Assembly: GCA_031549965.1 (NCBI GenBank)
Contig: JAVBPB010000015.1
Span: 1 to 56,159 of the forward strand
Length of the DNA: 56,159 nt
From: JAVBPB01 sp031549965
GTDB lineage: Bacteria; Bacillota; Clostridia; Lachnospirales; Lachnospiraceae
Direction: 5' to 3'
Of this stretch, positions 19,149-27,549 are shown one piece after another (position 1 is the stretch's first letter; each line of letters opens with the position of its first letter). The notes under the pieces were generated by a model. That model searched no databases, was not told the DNA's origin, and worked only from the letters and a program-made list of their open reading frames with translations. The position numbers were made by a program, and so were the translations under genes.

Positions 19149-19177
19149 TTGACAAATCCTTCTCTTAGATATACAAT
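19149..19177 (+). promoter_or_regulatory. promoter of the FMN riboswitch-ribU unit
   Basis: TTGACA (19149-19154) and TACAAT (19172-19177) are separated by exactly 17 bases and lie about 25 bases before the riboswitch aptamer. Confidence 0.85.
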
Positions 19178-19198
19178 AACATAGTAATTGAATAAGGA

Positions 19199-19312
19199 AG
19201 TTCTTCGGGGCAGGGTGAAATTCCCGACCGACGGTAAAGTCCGTGAGCTGCTAAGGCAGTTGATTTGGTGAAATTCCAAAACCGACAGTAAAGTCTGGAT
19301 GAGAGAAGAAAT
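19199..19312 (+). ncRNA. FMN riboswitch (RFN element)
   Basis: The aptamer shows the signature strings of the RFN element: TTCTTCGGGGCAGGGTGAAA, then TTCCCGACCGACGGT, AGTCCGTGAGC, GGTGAAATTCC, ACCGACAGTAAAGTC and the closing GGATGAGAGAAGAA. FMN binding normally favours the downstream terminator hairpin and shuts off the gene behind it. The regulated gene here is ribU. Confidence 0.97.
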
Positions 19313-19340
19313 TAATGCTTTATTTTTGCATGATTAATTT

Positions 19341-19369
19341 AGCCCTGATTATATGATCAGGGCTTTTCT
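19341..19369 (+). terminator. riboswitch expression-platform terminator
   Basis: AGCCCTGAT (19341-19349) pairs with ATCAGGGCT (19356-19364) and leads into a short T-run. It lies between the aptamer and ribU, so it is the off-state terminator of the riboswitch. Confidence 0.85.
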
Positions 19370-19432
19370 GCACGTTAAAGTAAAGCTCGTAAGAACATTC
19401 CTTTTATAAATTAAAAAAAGGAGATGTAAAAA

Positions 19433-20050
19433 ATGTCAGCAATTACAAGTGAACAAAAACAAAAAAAGGTGAAAACAGAAAGAGTTTTTACAACAAAAGT
19501 AATGGTAACAGTTGCCTTACTTTCAACAATGGCATATATACTTATGCTTTTTGAATTACCCCCATATCTAGGATTTTTAAGATTTGAACTAAGTGATATC
19601 CCAGCCATTATTGGAGCATTACAATTTGGCCCATTAGCCGGAGTAATTATTGAGCTGATAAAAAACTTAATCAAAGCGATAACAGCCAGCAAAACATACT
19701 TTGTTGGAGAATTAGCAAACTTTATAATAAGTGCAGCATATATAGCACCAGCAGCATATTTATTTAGACGTATTAAAGGAAAATATAAACCACTCATAGC
19801 TTTTTCTGTTGGGACGATTGCAATGACCCTTATAGGTGCATTAATGAACTACTTTGTTACAATTCCGCTATACGCAACACTATTTGGTGGAATGGATGTA
19901 GTTATTGGAGTATCAAGTGCAGCAATACCAGCAATAAAGAGTTTGGGATCACTTGTTGTATTAGGAATAACACCTTTTAATATAGTAAAAGGTATACTAA
20001 TATCCGTAATTGGATATTACACATATAAACTGGTTAGAAAATGGATATAA
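19433..20050 (+). CDS. ribU: riboflavin ECF transporter substrate-binding subunit RibU
   Basis: This 205-residue membrane protein has about six hydrophobic segments. The N-terminal block KVMVTVALLSTMAYILM, LPPYLGFLRFELSDIPAIIG and FGPLAGVIIELIKNL matches the RibU S-component family, and the FMN riboswitch directly upstream fixes the substrate as riboflavin or a close flavin. It needs a shared energising module (EcfA/A'/T), which is not in this window. ATG at 19433 follows AAAGGAGATG. A long hairpin follows at 20101. Confidence 0.95.
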   Translation: MSAITSEQKQKKVKTERVFTTKVMVTVALLSTMAYILMLFELPPYLGFLRFELSDIPAIIGALQFGPLAGVIIELIKNLIKAITASKTYFVGELANFIISAAYIAPAAYLFRRIKGKYKPLIAFSVGTIAMTLIGALMNYFVTIPLYATLFGGMDVVIGVSSAAIPAIKSLGSLVVLGITPFNIVKGILISVIGYYTYKLVRKWI

Positions 20051-20100
20051 TGGGAATTTCTAAAAGATTAAATAATTATTTATATATCACGATATAAAAA

Positions 20101-20145
20101 AAGAGATTAAAGGAGCTAATAGTTAATTAGCTCTTTTAATCTCTT
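20101..20145 (-). terminator. terminator between ribU and the radical SAM gene (likely bidirectional)
   Basis: A 20-base-pair stem (20101-20120 with 20126-20145, one G-U pair) has a five-base loop. On the minus strand it is followed by a T-run (the A7 at 20096-20102), so it best terminates the radical SAM transcript; it may also serve ribU. Confidence 0.8.
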
Positions 20146-20175
20146 GCTACAGATATTCCGCCTTACCCAAAAACC

Positions 20176-21021
20176 TTAAACATTTCCCAAATAAACATAA
20201 TTTAAATATTTTTTAGCCTCATTATACATTTCCTTCATATATTCTATAGAAGTTTCCTCCTCATAATAATTATATCTGGGAAAGTATCTTGATAAATGCA
20301 GTACAATATCAACATCAATCTGACTTAGCCATTTAAATAATTCTATTAATTGTTCTTTAGAATCGCTGATTTTAGGAACAATTAAAGTTGAAACCTCTAC
20401 ATGACAGTTTTTACTGGCAGTGGCAATAGTCTTTTTTACTGTTTCTAACCCACCTTTTAAAACATTAGTGTAAATATTTTCATCAAAAGTCTTTAAATCA
20501 ATATTCATTGCAGACAAATAAGGCAAGAGTCTAATTAAAGGTTCCTCTTCAATAAATCCGTTAGTAATCATAATATTTTTAAGTCCTTTATTATGTGATA
20601 AAACAGCACAATCCAGCATAAATTCATAAAATATAGCAGGTTCATTATAAGTATAAGAAATACTTGGAAGATTATACCTCAGTGCTATATCAACAATTTC
20701 CTCCGGTGAAGTATAGGTGCAATCAGGCTTAAACGCAGCAATACTATAATTCTGACAAAAAGGACAAGACAAGTTACAGCCAAAAGTTCCAATTGAAAGA
20801 GTGTTAGTATTAGGCATAAATCTCTTTAAAGGCTTCTTTTCAATGGGATCAATATTTATAGAACTTACTTCTCCATAATTAATAGAATACAAAACATTTC
20901 CAAAATTCTGTCTAGCTCTGCATTTCCCCAATTGACCCTCATGAATTTTGCACCCATGAGGACAAAGTTTACAGGTAATAACGTCCCCCCTAAATTCATA
21001 ATAACAAGCTTGTTTATTCAC
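20176..21021 (-). CDS. AmrS-like (AmmeMemoRadiSam) radical SAM enzyme, shortened at the C-terminus
   Basis: This 281-residue enzyme is related to pyruvate formate-lyase activating enzymes. The radical SAM cluster motif CNLSCPFC has cysteines at about 82, 86 and 89. An extra N-terminal cysteine set (CKLCPHGC, GKCRARQN) precedes it, as in AmmeMemoRadiSam enzymes. SYTYNEP and HLSRYFPRY also fit. Family members usually run on past YLGNV with a cysteine-containing tail; here a TAA follows YLGNV directly, so that tail is missing. The Memo and AMMECR1 partners are absent from the window. The GTG start at 21021 has GAGGAGG upstream, and the gene probably follows the methyltransferase in one transcript. 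Confidence 0.88.
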   Translation of the reverse strand: MNKQACYYEFRGDVITCKLCPHGCKIHEGQLGKCRARQNFGNVLYSINYGEVSSINIDPIEKKPLKRFMPNTNTLSIGTFGCNLSCPFCQNYSIAAFKPDCTYTSPEEIVDIALRYNLPSISYTYNEPAIFYEFMLDCAVLSHNKGLKNIMITNGFIEEEPLIRLLPYLSAMNIDLKTFDENIYTNVLKGGLETVKKTIATASKNCHVEVSTLIVPKISDSKEQLIELFKWLSQIDVDIVLHLSRYFPRYNYYEEETSIEYMKEMYNEAKKYLNYVYLGNV

Positions 21022-21100
21022 GCATCCTCCTCAGCCCAAACATCCACTACGTACATTTTAGGAAATTTATCTATACATTACTAATAAGATTACAAGTCAA

Positions 21101-21712
21101 TTATTTTACCGCATTCAAAATAAAAAGTGAAAATTCATTTTCTGCTCCATCAATAATTTTCTTACCATTAAGAAAAGATTTAGATTCCACCTTAGCAAAA
21201 CCAATTTTTTTAGCAATGTCGCCTAAAGCAGTTTGCTCAAAGCCATTATGACCATTAAAATGAGGATCACTATGAAAACTATGATTATTCTTATCCATAT
21301 CAACAATAATAAGTTGCCCATTTTCATTCAACATATTAAAAAGTATGCTTACAATATTTTCAATATCAACTATATGATGGAACGCAAAGGAAGAAAAAAT
21401 ACAATCAAACTTCAACCCATTTGGTGCGTCTGTTATAAAATCACAGCATAAAGCATCTGAGACAGACTTATTAGAGTTAATTAATTTTTCCCTAACTTTC
21501 TCAATCATTCCCAAAGAAGAATCCACAAAAAGAACCGACTTAAAATCCTCCATCAATTCAAATCCCACAAGCCCTGTTCCGCACCCATAATCCATAGCGG
21601 TTTTATTCACACCATCAACAACATAAGAACGAATATTTTCAGCCACCATCTTAGACCTTGCCACCGTCTTATCATTATCATAAGTTTTTGCAATGTTATC
21701 AAAATTTCCCAT
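21101..21712 (-). CDS. class I SAM-dependent methyltransferase
   Basis: This 203-residue protein begins with GNFDNIAKTYD. It has motif I AMDYGCGTGLVGFEL near residues 38-52, acidic motif II LFVDSS, a motif with DCIFSSFAFHHI near 108 and NGQLIIVDMDKN near 137. That is a UbiE/YcgJ-like small-molecule methyltransferase of unknown substrate. An ATG at 21724 is in frame, but GGAGGT lies inside that extension at the right distance from the ATG at 21712, which I therefore prefer. The radical SAM gene follows after 79 bases. Confidence 0.88.
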   Translation of the reverse strand: MGNFDNIAKTYDNDKTVARSKMVAENIRSYVVDGVNKTAMDYGCGTGLVGFELMEDFKSVLFVDSSLGMIEKVREKLINSNKSVSDALCCDFITDAPNGLKFDCIFSSFAFHHIVDIENIVSILFNMLNENGQLIIVDMDKNNHSFHSDPHFNGHNGFEQTALGDIAKKIGFAKVESKSFLNGKKIIDGAENEFSLFILNAVK

Positions 21713-21930
21713 GTCAACCTCCATAATAATAAATTTAAAACTATTCTTTCAAAATATCAAAGAATAAAGTTATCTTACATTTATATAAAAATCTATTTAA
21801 ATCTAACACAAATATCATACCACATTGCCACATAAATCTGCAATTAAATTTTATATACACTCATCTAAAAAATTCGCTTCCGAAACAAATCCATTGGGCA
21901 ATTTTAAACAAATATTAACACTCCTAGCCA

Positions 21931-21959
21931 TATACATTAGTCAATTCTAATTATATAAT
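21931..21959 (+). promoter_or_regulatory. probable promoter of the GH94-phosphomutase operon
   Basis: TATACA (21931-21936) and TATAAT (21954-21959) are 17 bases apart, about 70 bases before the GH94 start. The remainder of the divergent intergenic region 21713-22031 is AT-rich, with no other clear signal. Confidence 0.45.
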
Positions 21960-22031
21960 AAACTCAACACTAATAATCCAAAATAAAAAGCAGCATATTA
22001 AACATAAATCCAATCAGGAGGGCAATATTTT

Positions 22032-24425
22032 ATGAAATATGGATATTTTGACAATAAAAACAGAGAATATGTAATAGACAAGGTAGACCTACCAACATCA
22101 TGGACAAACTACTTAGGAGTAAAAGACATGTGTGCCGTAGTAAATCACACAGCCGGAGGATATATATTTTACAAAACACCAGAATACCACCGTATAACAC
22201 GCTTTCGTGGAAACTCAGTACCAATGGACAGACCGGGGCATTACGTATACTTAAGAGATGATGAAACCAGTGATTATTGGAGCATTTCATGGCAACCAGT
22301 AGGAAAACCTTTAGATGAAGCTAAATATGAATGCCGTCACGGACTTTCTTACACTAAATATTCCTGTGATTACAGCGATATAAAAGCAGAACAAACATTA
22401 TTTATCCCAAAAAGCGACCCCGTTGAAATTTGGGATATAAAAATTAAAAATAACAGTGACAAGCCTCGTGCAATCAGCGTATTCTCATACTTAGAATTCT
22501 CCTACCACCACATAGACATGGACAACAGAAACTTCCAGATGAGTAACTACGCCGCAGGCTCCTCCTACAAAGATGGGATAATAGAACATGACCTATTTTA
22601 CGAGGAATTTGGATGGCAATACTTCACATCAAACTTTGAACCAGACAGCTTTGACTGCTTAAGAGATAAATTCATAGGACTATACCATACAGAAGACAAC
22701 CCTGTAGCAGTTCAAAAGGGTATATGCAGCGGAAGTTTTGAACTTGGAAACAACCACTGCGGTTCTCTCCACAAAAAACTATTAATCCAACCGGGAGAAG
22801 AAGTAAGACTAATATTTATGCTGGGAGAAGGTAACAGAGATGCCGGCAAAGTAATGAGAGAAAAATATTCAGACTTTGGAGAAGTTGACGCAACCAAAGA
22901 AGAACTTAAAAAATTTTGGGAAAATAAATTTAAAAAACTTCAAATCAATACACCAAACGAAGGAATGAATACACTAATCAACACATGGACCTTATATCAG
23001 GCAGAAATAAATGTAATGTTCTCAAGATTTGCATCATTTATAGAAGTTGGGGGAAGAACCGGACTTGGATATAGGGACACCGCTCAGGACGCAATGACAG
23101 TACCCCACTCAAACCCAGAAAAATGCAGAAGCAGAATAATAGAACTACTTAGAGGATTAGTCAGCGAAGGATATGGACTTCACTTATTCCAACCAGAATG
23201 GTTTGATCCAAGCAATGATGCCAAACCTTTTAAATCTCCAACAGTAGTTCCAACACCTAATGCCAAAGATATGATACATGGAATTGAAGATGCCTGTTCA
23301 GACGATGCATTATGGCTGGTTAGTTCAATAGTAGAATTTATAAAAGAAACCGGAGAAATATCTTTACTTGATGAAGTAGTTACCTATGCTGATGGTGGAA
23401 GTGGAACAGTATATGAGCATATGACTAAAATTCTTGATTTTTCAGCAAAACAGATTGGTCAGACAGGAATCTGCAAAGGATTAAGAGCAGACTGGAATGA
23501 CTGTTTAAACCTTGGGGGCGGAGAAAGTGCAATGGTATCCTTCCTACACTACTGGGCAATAAACAATTTCTTAGAAGTTGCTAGATATATAAATAAAACC
23601 GAAGACATTAAAAAATACGAAGAAATGGCAGAAAAAGTTAAACAAGCCTGCGAATCTGAGCTTTGGGATGATGAATGGTATATAAGAGGAATAACTAAAA
23701 ACGGTAAGAAAATAGGAACAAAAGAAGACAAAGAAGGAAAAATACACTTAGAATCAAACGCATGGGCAGTATTATCAGGAGCTGCACCAAGAGAGCATGG
23801 AATAAAAGCAATGGACTCAATAGATGATCATTTATTTACTCCTTATGGAATTATGCTTAATGGTCCTTCATATACAGTGCCTGACGATGACATTGGATTT
23901 GTAACCCGTGTATATCCCGGCCTAAAAGAAAATGGAGCAGTATTTAGTCATCCAAACCCATGGGCATGGGCTGCTGAATGTATTCTTGGCAGAGGGGACA
24001 AAGCAATGAAATTTTATAACGCACTTTGCCCATACAATCAAAATGACATGATTGAAATAAGAGAAGCAGAACCATATTCATACTGTCAATTTATTATGGG
24101 ACGTGATCACACAGCTCACGGACGTGCAAGACATCCATTTATGACAGGAACAGGAGGATGGGCTTATTTTTCAGCAACAAGATATATTTTGGGAATCAGA
24201 CCACAGTTTGACAGCTTAGTAGTTGACCCATGTATACCGTCAGACTGGAAAGAATTTAGTGTAAACCGAGTTTTTAGAGATGCAGAATATAATATAAAAG
24301 TTATAAATCCAGACAAAGTTATGAAAGGTGTTAAATCCATAACCTTAAATGGTGAGCAAGTAGGAAAAAGTATACCAATACAGCCAAAAGGCACAATAAA
24401 TGATGTAGTGGTTACATTAGGATAA
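22032..24425 (+). CDS. GH94 phosphorylase, closest in pattern to N,N'-diacetylchitobiose phosphorylase
   Basis: This 797-residue cytosolic inverting phosphorylase has the GH94 layout, with the catalytic aspartate in GLRADWNDCLNLGGGESA (Asp490). The blocks MKYGYFDNKNREYVI, YLRDDETSDYWSISWQPV, GGRTGLGYRDTAQDA, SPTVVPTPN and MGRDHTAHGRA match, as I remember it, Vibrio chitobiose phosphorylase (~800 residues) better than cellobiose phosphorylases. The reaction would be phosphorolysis of a beta-1,4 disaccharide to a sugar 1-phosphate and free sugar. The phosphohexomutase gene 15 bases downstream would process the 1-phosphate. Cellobiose or another acceptor is not excluded. ATG at 22032 follows CAGGAGGGC. 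Confidence 0.88.
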   Translation: MKYGYFDNKNREYVIDKVDLPTSWTNYLGVKDMCAVVNHTAGGYIFYKTPEYHRITRFRGNSVPMDRPGHYVYLRDDETSDYWSISWQPVGKPLDEAKYECRHGLSYTKYSCDYSDIKAEQTLFIPKSDPVEIWDIKIKNNSDKPRAISVFSYLEFSYHHIDMDNRNFQMSNYAAGSSYKDGIIEHDLFYEEFGWQYFTSNFEPDSFDCLRDKFIGLYHTEDNPVAVQKGICSGSFELGNNHCGSLHKKLLIQPGEEVRLIFMLGEGNRDAGKVMREKYSDFGEVDATKEELKKFWENKFKKLQINTPNEGMNTLINTWTLYQAEINVMFSRFASFIEVGGRTGLGYRDTAQDAMTVPHSNPEKCRSRIIELLRGLVSEGYGLHLFQPEWFDPSNDAKPFKSPTVVPTPNAKDMIHGIEDACSDDALWLVSSIVEFIKETGEISLLDEVVTYADGGSGTVYEHMTKILDFSAKQIGQTGICKGLRADWNDCLNLGGGESAMVSFLHYWAINNFLEVARYINKTEDIKKYEEMAEKVKQACESELWDDEWYIRGITKNGKKIGTKEDKEGKIHLESNAWAVLSGAAPREHGIKAMDSIDDHLFTPYGIMLNGPSYTVPDDDIGFVTRVYPGLKENGAVFSHPNPWAWAAECILGRGDKAMKFYNALCPYNQNDMIEIREAEPYSYCQFIMGRDHTAHGRARHPFMTGTGGWAYFSATRYILGIRPQFDSLVVDPCIPSDWKEFSVNRVFRDAEYNIKVINPDKVMKGVKSITLNGEQVGKSIPIQPKGTINDVVVTLG

Positions 24426-24440
24426 CTAGGAGGAATAGAT

Positions 24441-25853
24441 ATGATTAATTTTGGAACTGGCGGATGGCGTGCTATAATCGGAGAAGATTTTACAAAAGCT
24501 AATATACAAATCCTTGCAAAAGCACTTGCAAATAAAATGAAAAATGAAGGAGTAGCAGAACAAGGTATTGCAATAGGATATGACAGAAGATTTCTTGCAA
24601 AAGAAGCTGTAATGTGGTCATGTGAAGTATTTGCAGAAGAAGGAATTAAAACATATTTTATAAACAGATCATCTCCAACCCCTCTTGTAATGTTCTATGT
24701 TATGAAGCATAATTTACACTATGGAATGATGGTTACAGCAAGCCACAACCCTGCGTTATACAATGGTATCAAGGTATTTACCCATGGCGGACGTGACGCT
24801 GACGAGAATCAAACTAAGGATATAGAAAATTATATTTCAGATGTTAACTCAGATAATATAAAAATAATGGAATATGAAAAGGCAAAAGAAGCAGGCTTAG
24901 TAATTGAATTTAATCCTTTAAATGAATATCTTGATAACATTATAGATGCAGTAAACATGGAAGCAATAAAACAAAGAGGATTAAGAGTTGCACTAGATCC
25001 AATGTATGGAGTTAGCCAAACTTCATTAAAAACAATTCTTCTTACAGCACGTTGCGATGTTGAGATTATACATGAAAGACATGATACTTTGTTTGGGGGA
25101 AAGCTACCATCACCTTCAGCTCATACTTTAAGAAGTCTTCAAAACTATGTAATAGATCACAAATGCGATATAGGAATTGCAACAGATGGTGATGCAGACC
25201 GAATTGGAGTAATTGACGATACAGGAAGATTTTTACATCCAAACGATATTTTAGTATTATTATATTACTATCTTGTAAAATATAAAGGCTGGCAAGGGCC
25301 AGTTGTACGTAACATTGCAACAACCCACATGTTAGACAAAGTTGCAGAAAGCTTTGGAGAAAAATGCTATGAAGTTCCAGTTGGATTTAAACATATATCA
25401 GCTAAAATGAAAGAAACAGATGCAGTACTTGGGGGAGAATCCTCAGGAGGTTTAACAGTACGTGGTCACATCAATGGAAAAGATGGAATTTATGCAGCAG
25501 CACTACTTGTTGAAATGATTGCTGTTACAGGAAAAAAACTGTCACAAATAGCTTTGGATATTGAAAAGGAATGCGGTGCAATATTCATGGAAGAAAGAGA
25601 CTATAAATTTAGTCAGGAAAAGAAAGAAGAAATATTCAAAAAAATACTAGTGGACAAATTTTTACCAGAAATACCATACGATATAGAAAAGGTATCCTAC
25701 TTAGATGGATGTAAAGTATACTTTAAAAATGGAGGATGGATTATTGCAAGATTCTCAGGTACAGAACCATTACTTAGAATATTTTGTGAAATGCCAGAGA
25801 GCCTTGATGCAAAAAAACTTTGCGAAATATTTGAAAAATTTTTAGAATTATAA
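24441..25853 (+). CDS. phosphohexomutase (phosphoglucomutase/phosphomannomutase family)
   Basis: This 470-residue alpha-D-phosphohexomutase shows all four signatures: phosphoserine loop VTASHNPALYNG near residue 100, metal loop DGDADRIG near 253, sugar loop GGESSGG near 333 and phosphate loop FSGTEPLLR near 433. It interconverts sugar 1- and 6-phosphates. Linkage to the GH94 gene suggests it acts on the 1-phosphate released there (GlcNAc-1-P or Glc-1-P); the family does not reveal which. ATG at 24441 follows TAGGAGGAAT. A strong terminator lies right behind it. Confidence 0.93.
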   Translation: MINFGTGGWRAIIGEDFTKANIQILAKALANKMKNEGVAEQGIAIGYDRRFLAKEAVMWSCEVFAEEGIKTYFINRSSPTPLVMFYVMKHNLHYGMMVTASHNPALYNGIKVFTHGGRDADENQTKDIENYISDVNSDNIKIMEYEKAKEAGLVIEFNPLNEYLDNIIDAVNMEAIKQRGLRVALDPMYGVSQTSLKTILLTARCDVEIIHERHDTLFGGKLPSPSAHTLRSLQNYVIDHKCDIGIATDGDADRIGVIDDTGRFLHPNDILVLLYYYLVKYKGWQGPVVRNIATTHMLDKVAESFGEKCYEVPVGFKHISAKMKETDAVLGGESSGGLTVRGHINGKDGIYAAALLVEMIAVTGKKLSQIALDIEKECGAIFMEERDYKFSQEKKEEIFKKILVDKFLPEIPYDIEKVSYLDGCKVYFKNGGWIIARFSGTEPLLRIFCEMPESLDAKKLCEIFEKFLEL

Positions 25854-25855
25854 TC

Positions 25856-25901
25856 TAAAAAGAGCGATAAGGTTAATATTATAGACCTTATCGCTCTTTT
25901 T
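25856..25901. terminator. bidirectional terminator between phosphomutase and galK
   Basis: AAAAAGAGCGATAAGGT pairs with ACCTTATCGCTCTTTTT over a 12-base loop. A-run and T-run flanks allow it to stop transcripts from both convergent genes. Confidence 0.92.
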
Positions 25902-25914
25902 ATAGGGCATGCAT

Positions 25915-27201
25915 TTATTTTAATTTCAAAACATTTACAGCTCCATATGGCCTTATTGACATTTTATATGTTGAATTCTTCATAAATTTTGTTTCCATAA
26001 AGTTAATATATTCATCTATGTATTCTAATTCAATAATTGTTTCAATAACACCTGCGAATCCTCCCCCATGCACACGACATACTCCTTTACATTTTCCTTC
26101 AAGAAACATATTTGATAAAGTTAATGCCAATGATATACCTTGTTCGTTATAATTATCTACAGAATAACAATTTTGTAATATTTTCCATGATGAGTCCCCT
26201 GACTCATTTACCATTTGTAGAAATTCATCAAATTTATGTTCTTTAAGAAATTTAACTTGCTTATCAACTCTTTCATTTTCACGTAAGAAATGAATTGCTC
26301 TTAAAATAGCTCTATCTCCAACATTCTTTCTTAATCCTTCTATATTGGATATAATATCTTCTAAAGAAATTTCTACGCAAACATTTTTATTAAAGTAGTT
26401 TGCAACAGCTTTCATCTCTTTTGGAACGCTTGAATACTCTTCACTTAAATCTGCATGACTTTTGCCTGTATTAACGATAACTATTCCATAGCCTTCTTTA
26501 GAAAAATCAATCTCCATTTTAGTAACCTCAGGGTTATCTATATTTTCAAAATCTATATGTATTATTCCTCCAACTGCACATGCCATTTGATCTAGCAGTC
26601 CTGAACTCTTATTCCAAAATTTATTTTCGGCATATTGACCAATTTTTGAATACTCTAGCATACTTAAACTGCTTGCATTATATAAATCATTAATAATTGC
26701 ACATATCAACATTTCAAATGAAGCAGATGAACTAACACCGGCAGCAGAAATAACTGTGCTGGAGATGTATGCATTAAATCCTCCTACATTATGCCCTCTT
26801 TTTTTAAATCCTTCTACTAAACCTTTAACTAACTCAATTGTGCTGTTATCAATATTACTTTCTAGTGTTTCCAAACTTATATTGAAATCCAGATTGTAAT
26901 CTACACTTACAATATTAATTATTTTATCGGATCTCTTAGAAACAATTCCTATACAATCTAAATTAATACTTCCTGCTAAAACCTTTCCATGGTTATGATC
27001 TGTATGATTTCCACCTAACTCCGTCCTACCAGGTGCACTGAACACTTCAATATCATCATTACCATCATACCTACCTACATATCCATTAATTAACCTTTCA
27101 TACCTATCCCTATTTTCTACATAATCATTTTCATACATTTTTGAAAAAATAGTCTGATATTTGTTACTTCTTAATAATTCAATTATTTCTGTTGCTTTCA
27201 T
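25915..27201 (-). CDS. galK: galactokinase (GHMP kinase)
   Basis: This 428-residue GHMP kinase has the galactokinase signature GRTELGGNHTDHN near residues 58-70, the ATP loop ISAAGVSSSASFE near 150 and a C-terminal VHGGGFAGV motif. It phosphorylates galactose at C1 for the Leloir pathway. It is unusual in replacing the common GE(H/Y) of the signature with GG. No galT or galE lies in the window. Control is visible: a promoter at 27301-27329 overlaps a perfect operator palindrome. A GHMP N-acetylhexosamine kinase is a less likely alternative. ATG at 27201 follows GAAAGGAAG. Confidence 0.92.
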   Translation of the reverse strand: MKATEIIELLRSNKYQTIFSKMYENDYVENRDRYERLINGYVGRYDGNDDIEVFSAPGRTELGGNHTDHNHGKVLAGSINLDCIGIVSKRSDKIINIVSVDYNLDFNISLETLESNIDNSTIELVKGLVEGFKKRGHNVGGFNAYISSTVISAAGVSSSASFEMLICAIINDLYNASSLSMLEYSKIGQYAENKFWNKSSGLLDQMACAVGGIIHIDFENIDNPEVTKMEIDFSKEGYGIVIVNTGKSHADLSEEYSSVPKEMKAVANYFNKNVCVEISLEDIISNIEGLRKNVGDRAILRAIHFLRENERVDKQVKFLKEHKFDEFLQMVNESGDSSWKILQNCYSVDNYNEQGISLALTLSNMFLEGKCKGVCRVHGGGFAGVIETIIELEYIDEYINFMETKFMKNSTYKMSIRPYGAVNVLKLK

Positions 27202-27282
27202 TATAATTCTTCCTTTCTATAGTTAATATAAATTATCTGAATTTTACTCTTATGAAATCCTCTATTCAATCGCTAAAAATTT

Positions 27283-27298
27283 ATGTAACCGGTTACAT
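27283..27298 (-). promoter_or_regulatory. LacI/GalR-type operator in the galK promoter
   Basis: ATGTAACCGGTTACAT is a perfect 16-base palindrome with the central CG of LacI-family operators. It lies immediately downstream of the galK -10 box, over the expected transcription start, which is a classic repressor position. Confidence 0.8.
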
Positions 27299-27300
27299 TT

Positions 27301-27329
27301 ATGTTATCATAGCATTCTTTAAATGTCAA
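27301..27329 (-). promoter_or_regulatory. galK promoter
   Basis: Read on the minus strand, TTGACA (27329-27324) is followed after 17 bases by TAACAT (27306-27301). The operator palindrome starts just past the -10 box. Confidence 0.7.
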
Positions 27330-27395
27330 TATCTTTTTTAATAAAACCGTTATTATTTGTTACAGGTCGTTACTATTCACAGCCAATGTCGCTGA

Positions 27396-27440
27396 CTTAA
27401 GGTTTTGTGTAACGAACGCATTGCCATTTAGATACCGCCC
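27396..27440. repeat. relic end of the palindromic repeat family (fragment G)
   Basis: The string CTTAAGGTTTTGTGTAACG followed by AACGCATTGCCATTTAGATACCGCCC matches the outer ends of copies B and C, including the GCATTGCCATTTAG core. Arms, centre and the other end are missing, so this is a remnant of a lost copy. Confidence 0.7.
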
Positions 27441-27481
27441 AGTTAAATTAAATGGTTATAATATAAAAATTGAAATTATTA

Positions 27482-27510
27482 TTGTGTATTATGTAAAAAA
27501 ATATTATAAT
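27482..27510 (+). promoter_or_regulatory. probable promoter of the hybrid histidine kinase gene
   Basis: TTGTGT (27482-27487), a 17-base spacer and a perfect TATAAT (27505-27510) place the transcript start near 27517. That supports the GTG start at 27550 and excludes the TTG at 27421. Confidence 0.5.
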
Positions 27511-27549
27511 AGATATATTATGAATAATTGCAAATTCAGGAGGATAATT

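Noticed and set aside
27421..27549. N-terminal extension of the histidine kinase starting at a TTG
   Set aside because: It begins inside the relic repeat, lacks a ribosome binding site and lies upstream of the likely promoter; the GTG at 27550 has AGGAGG.
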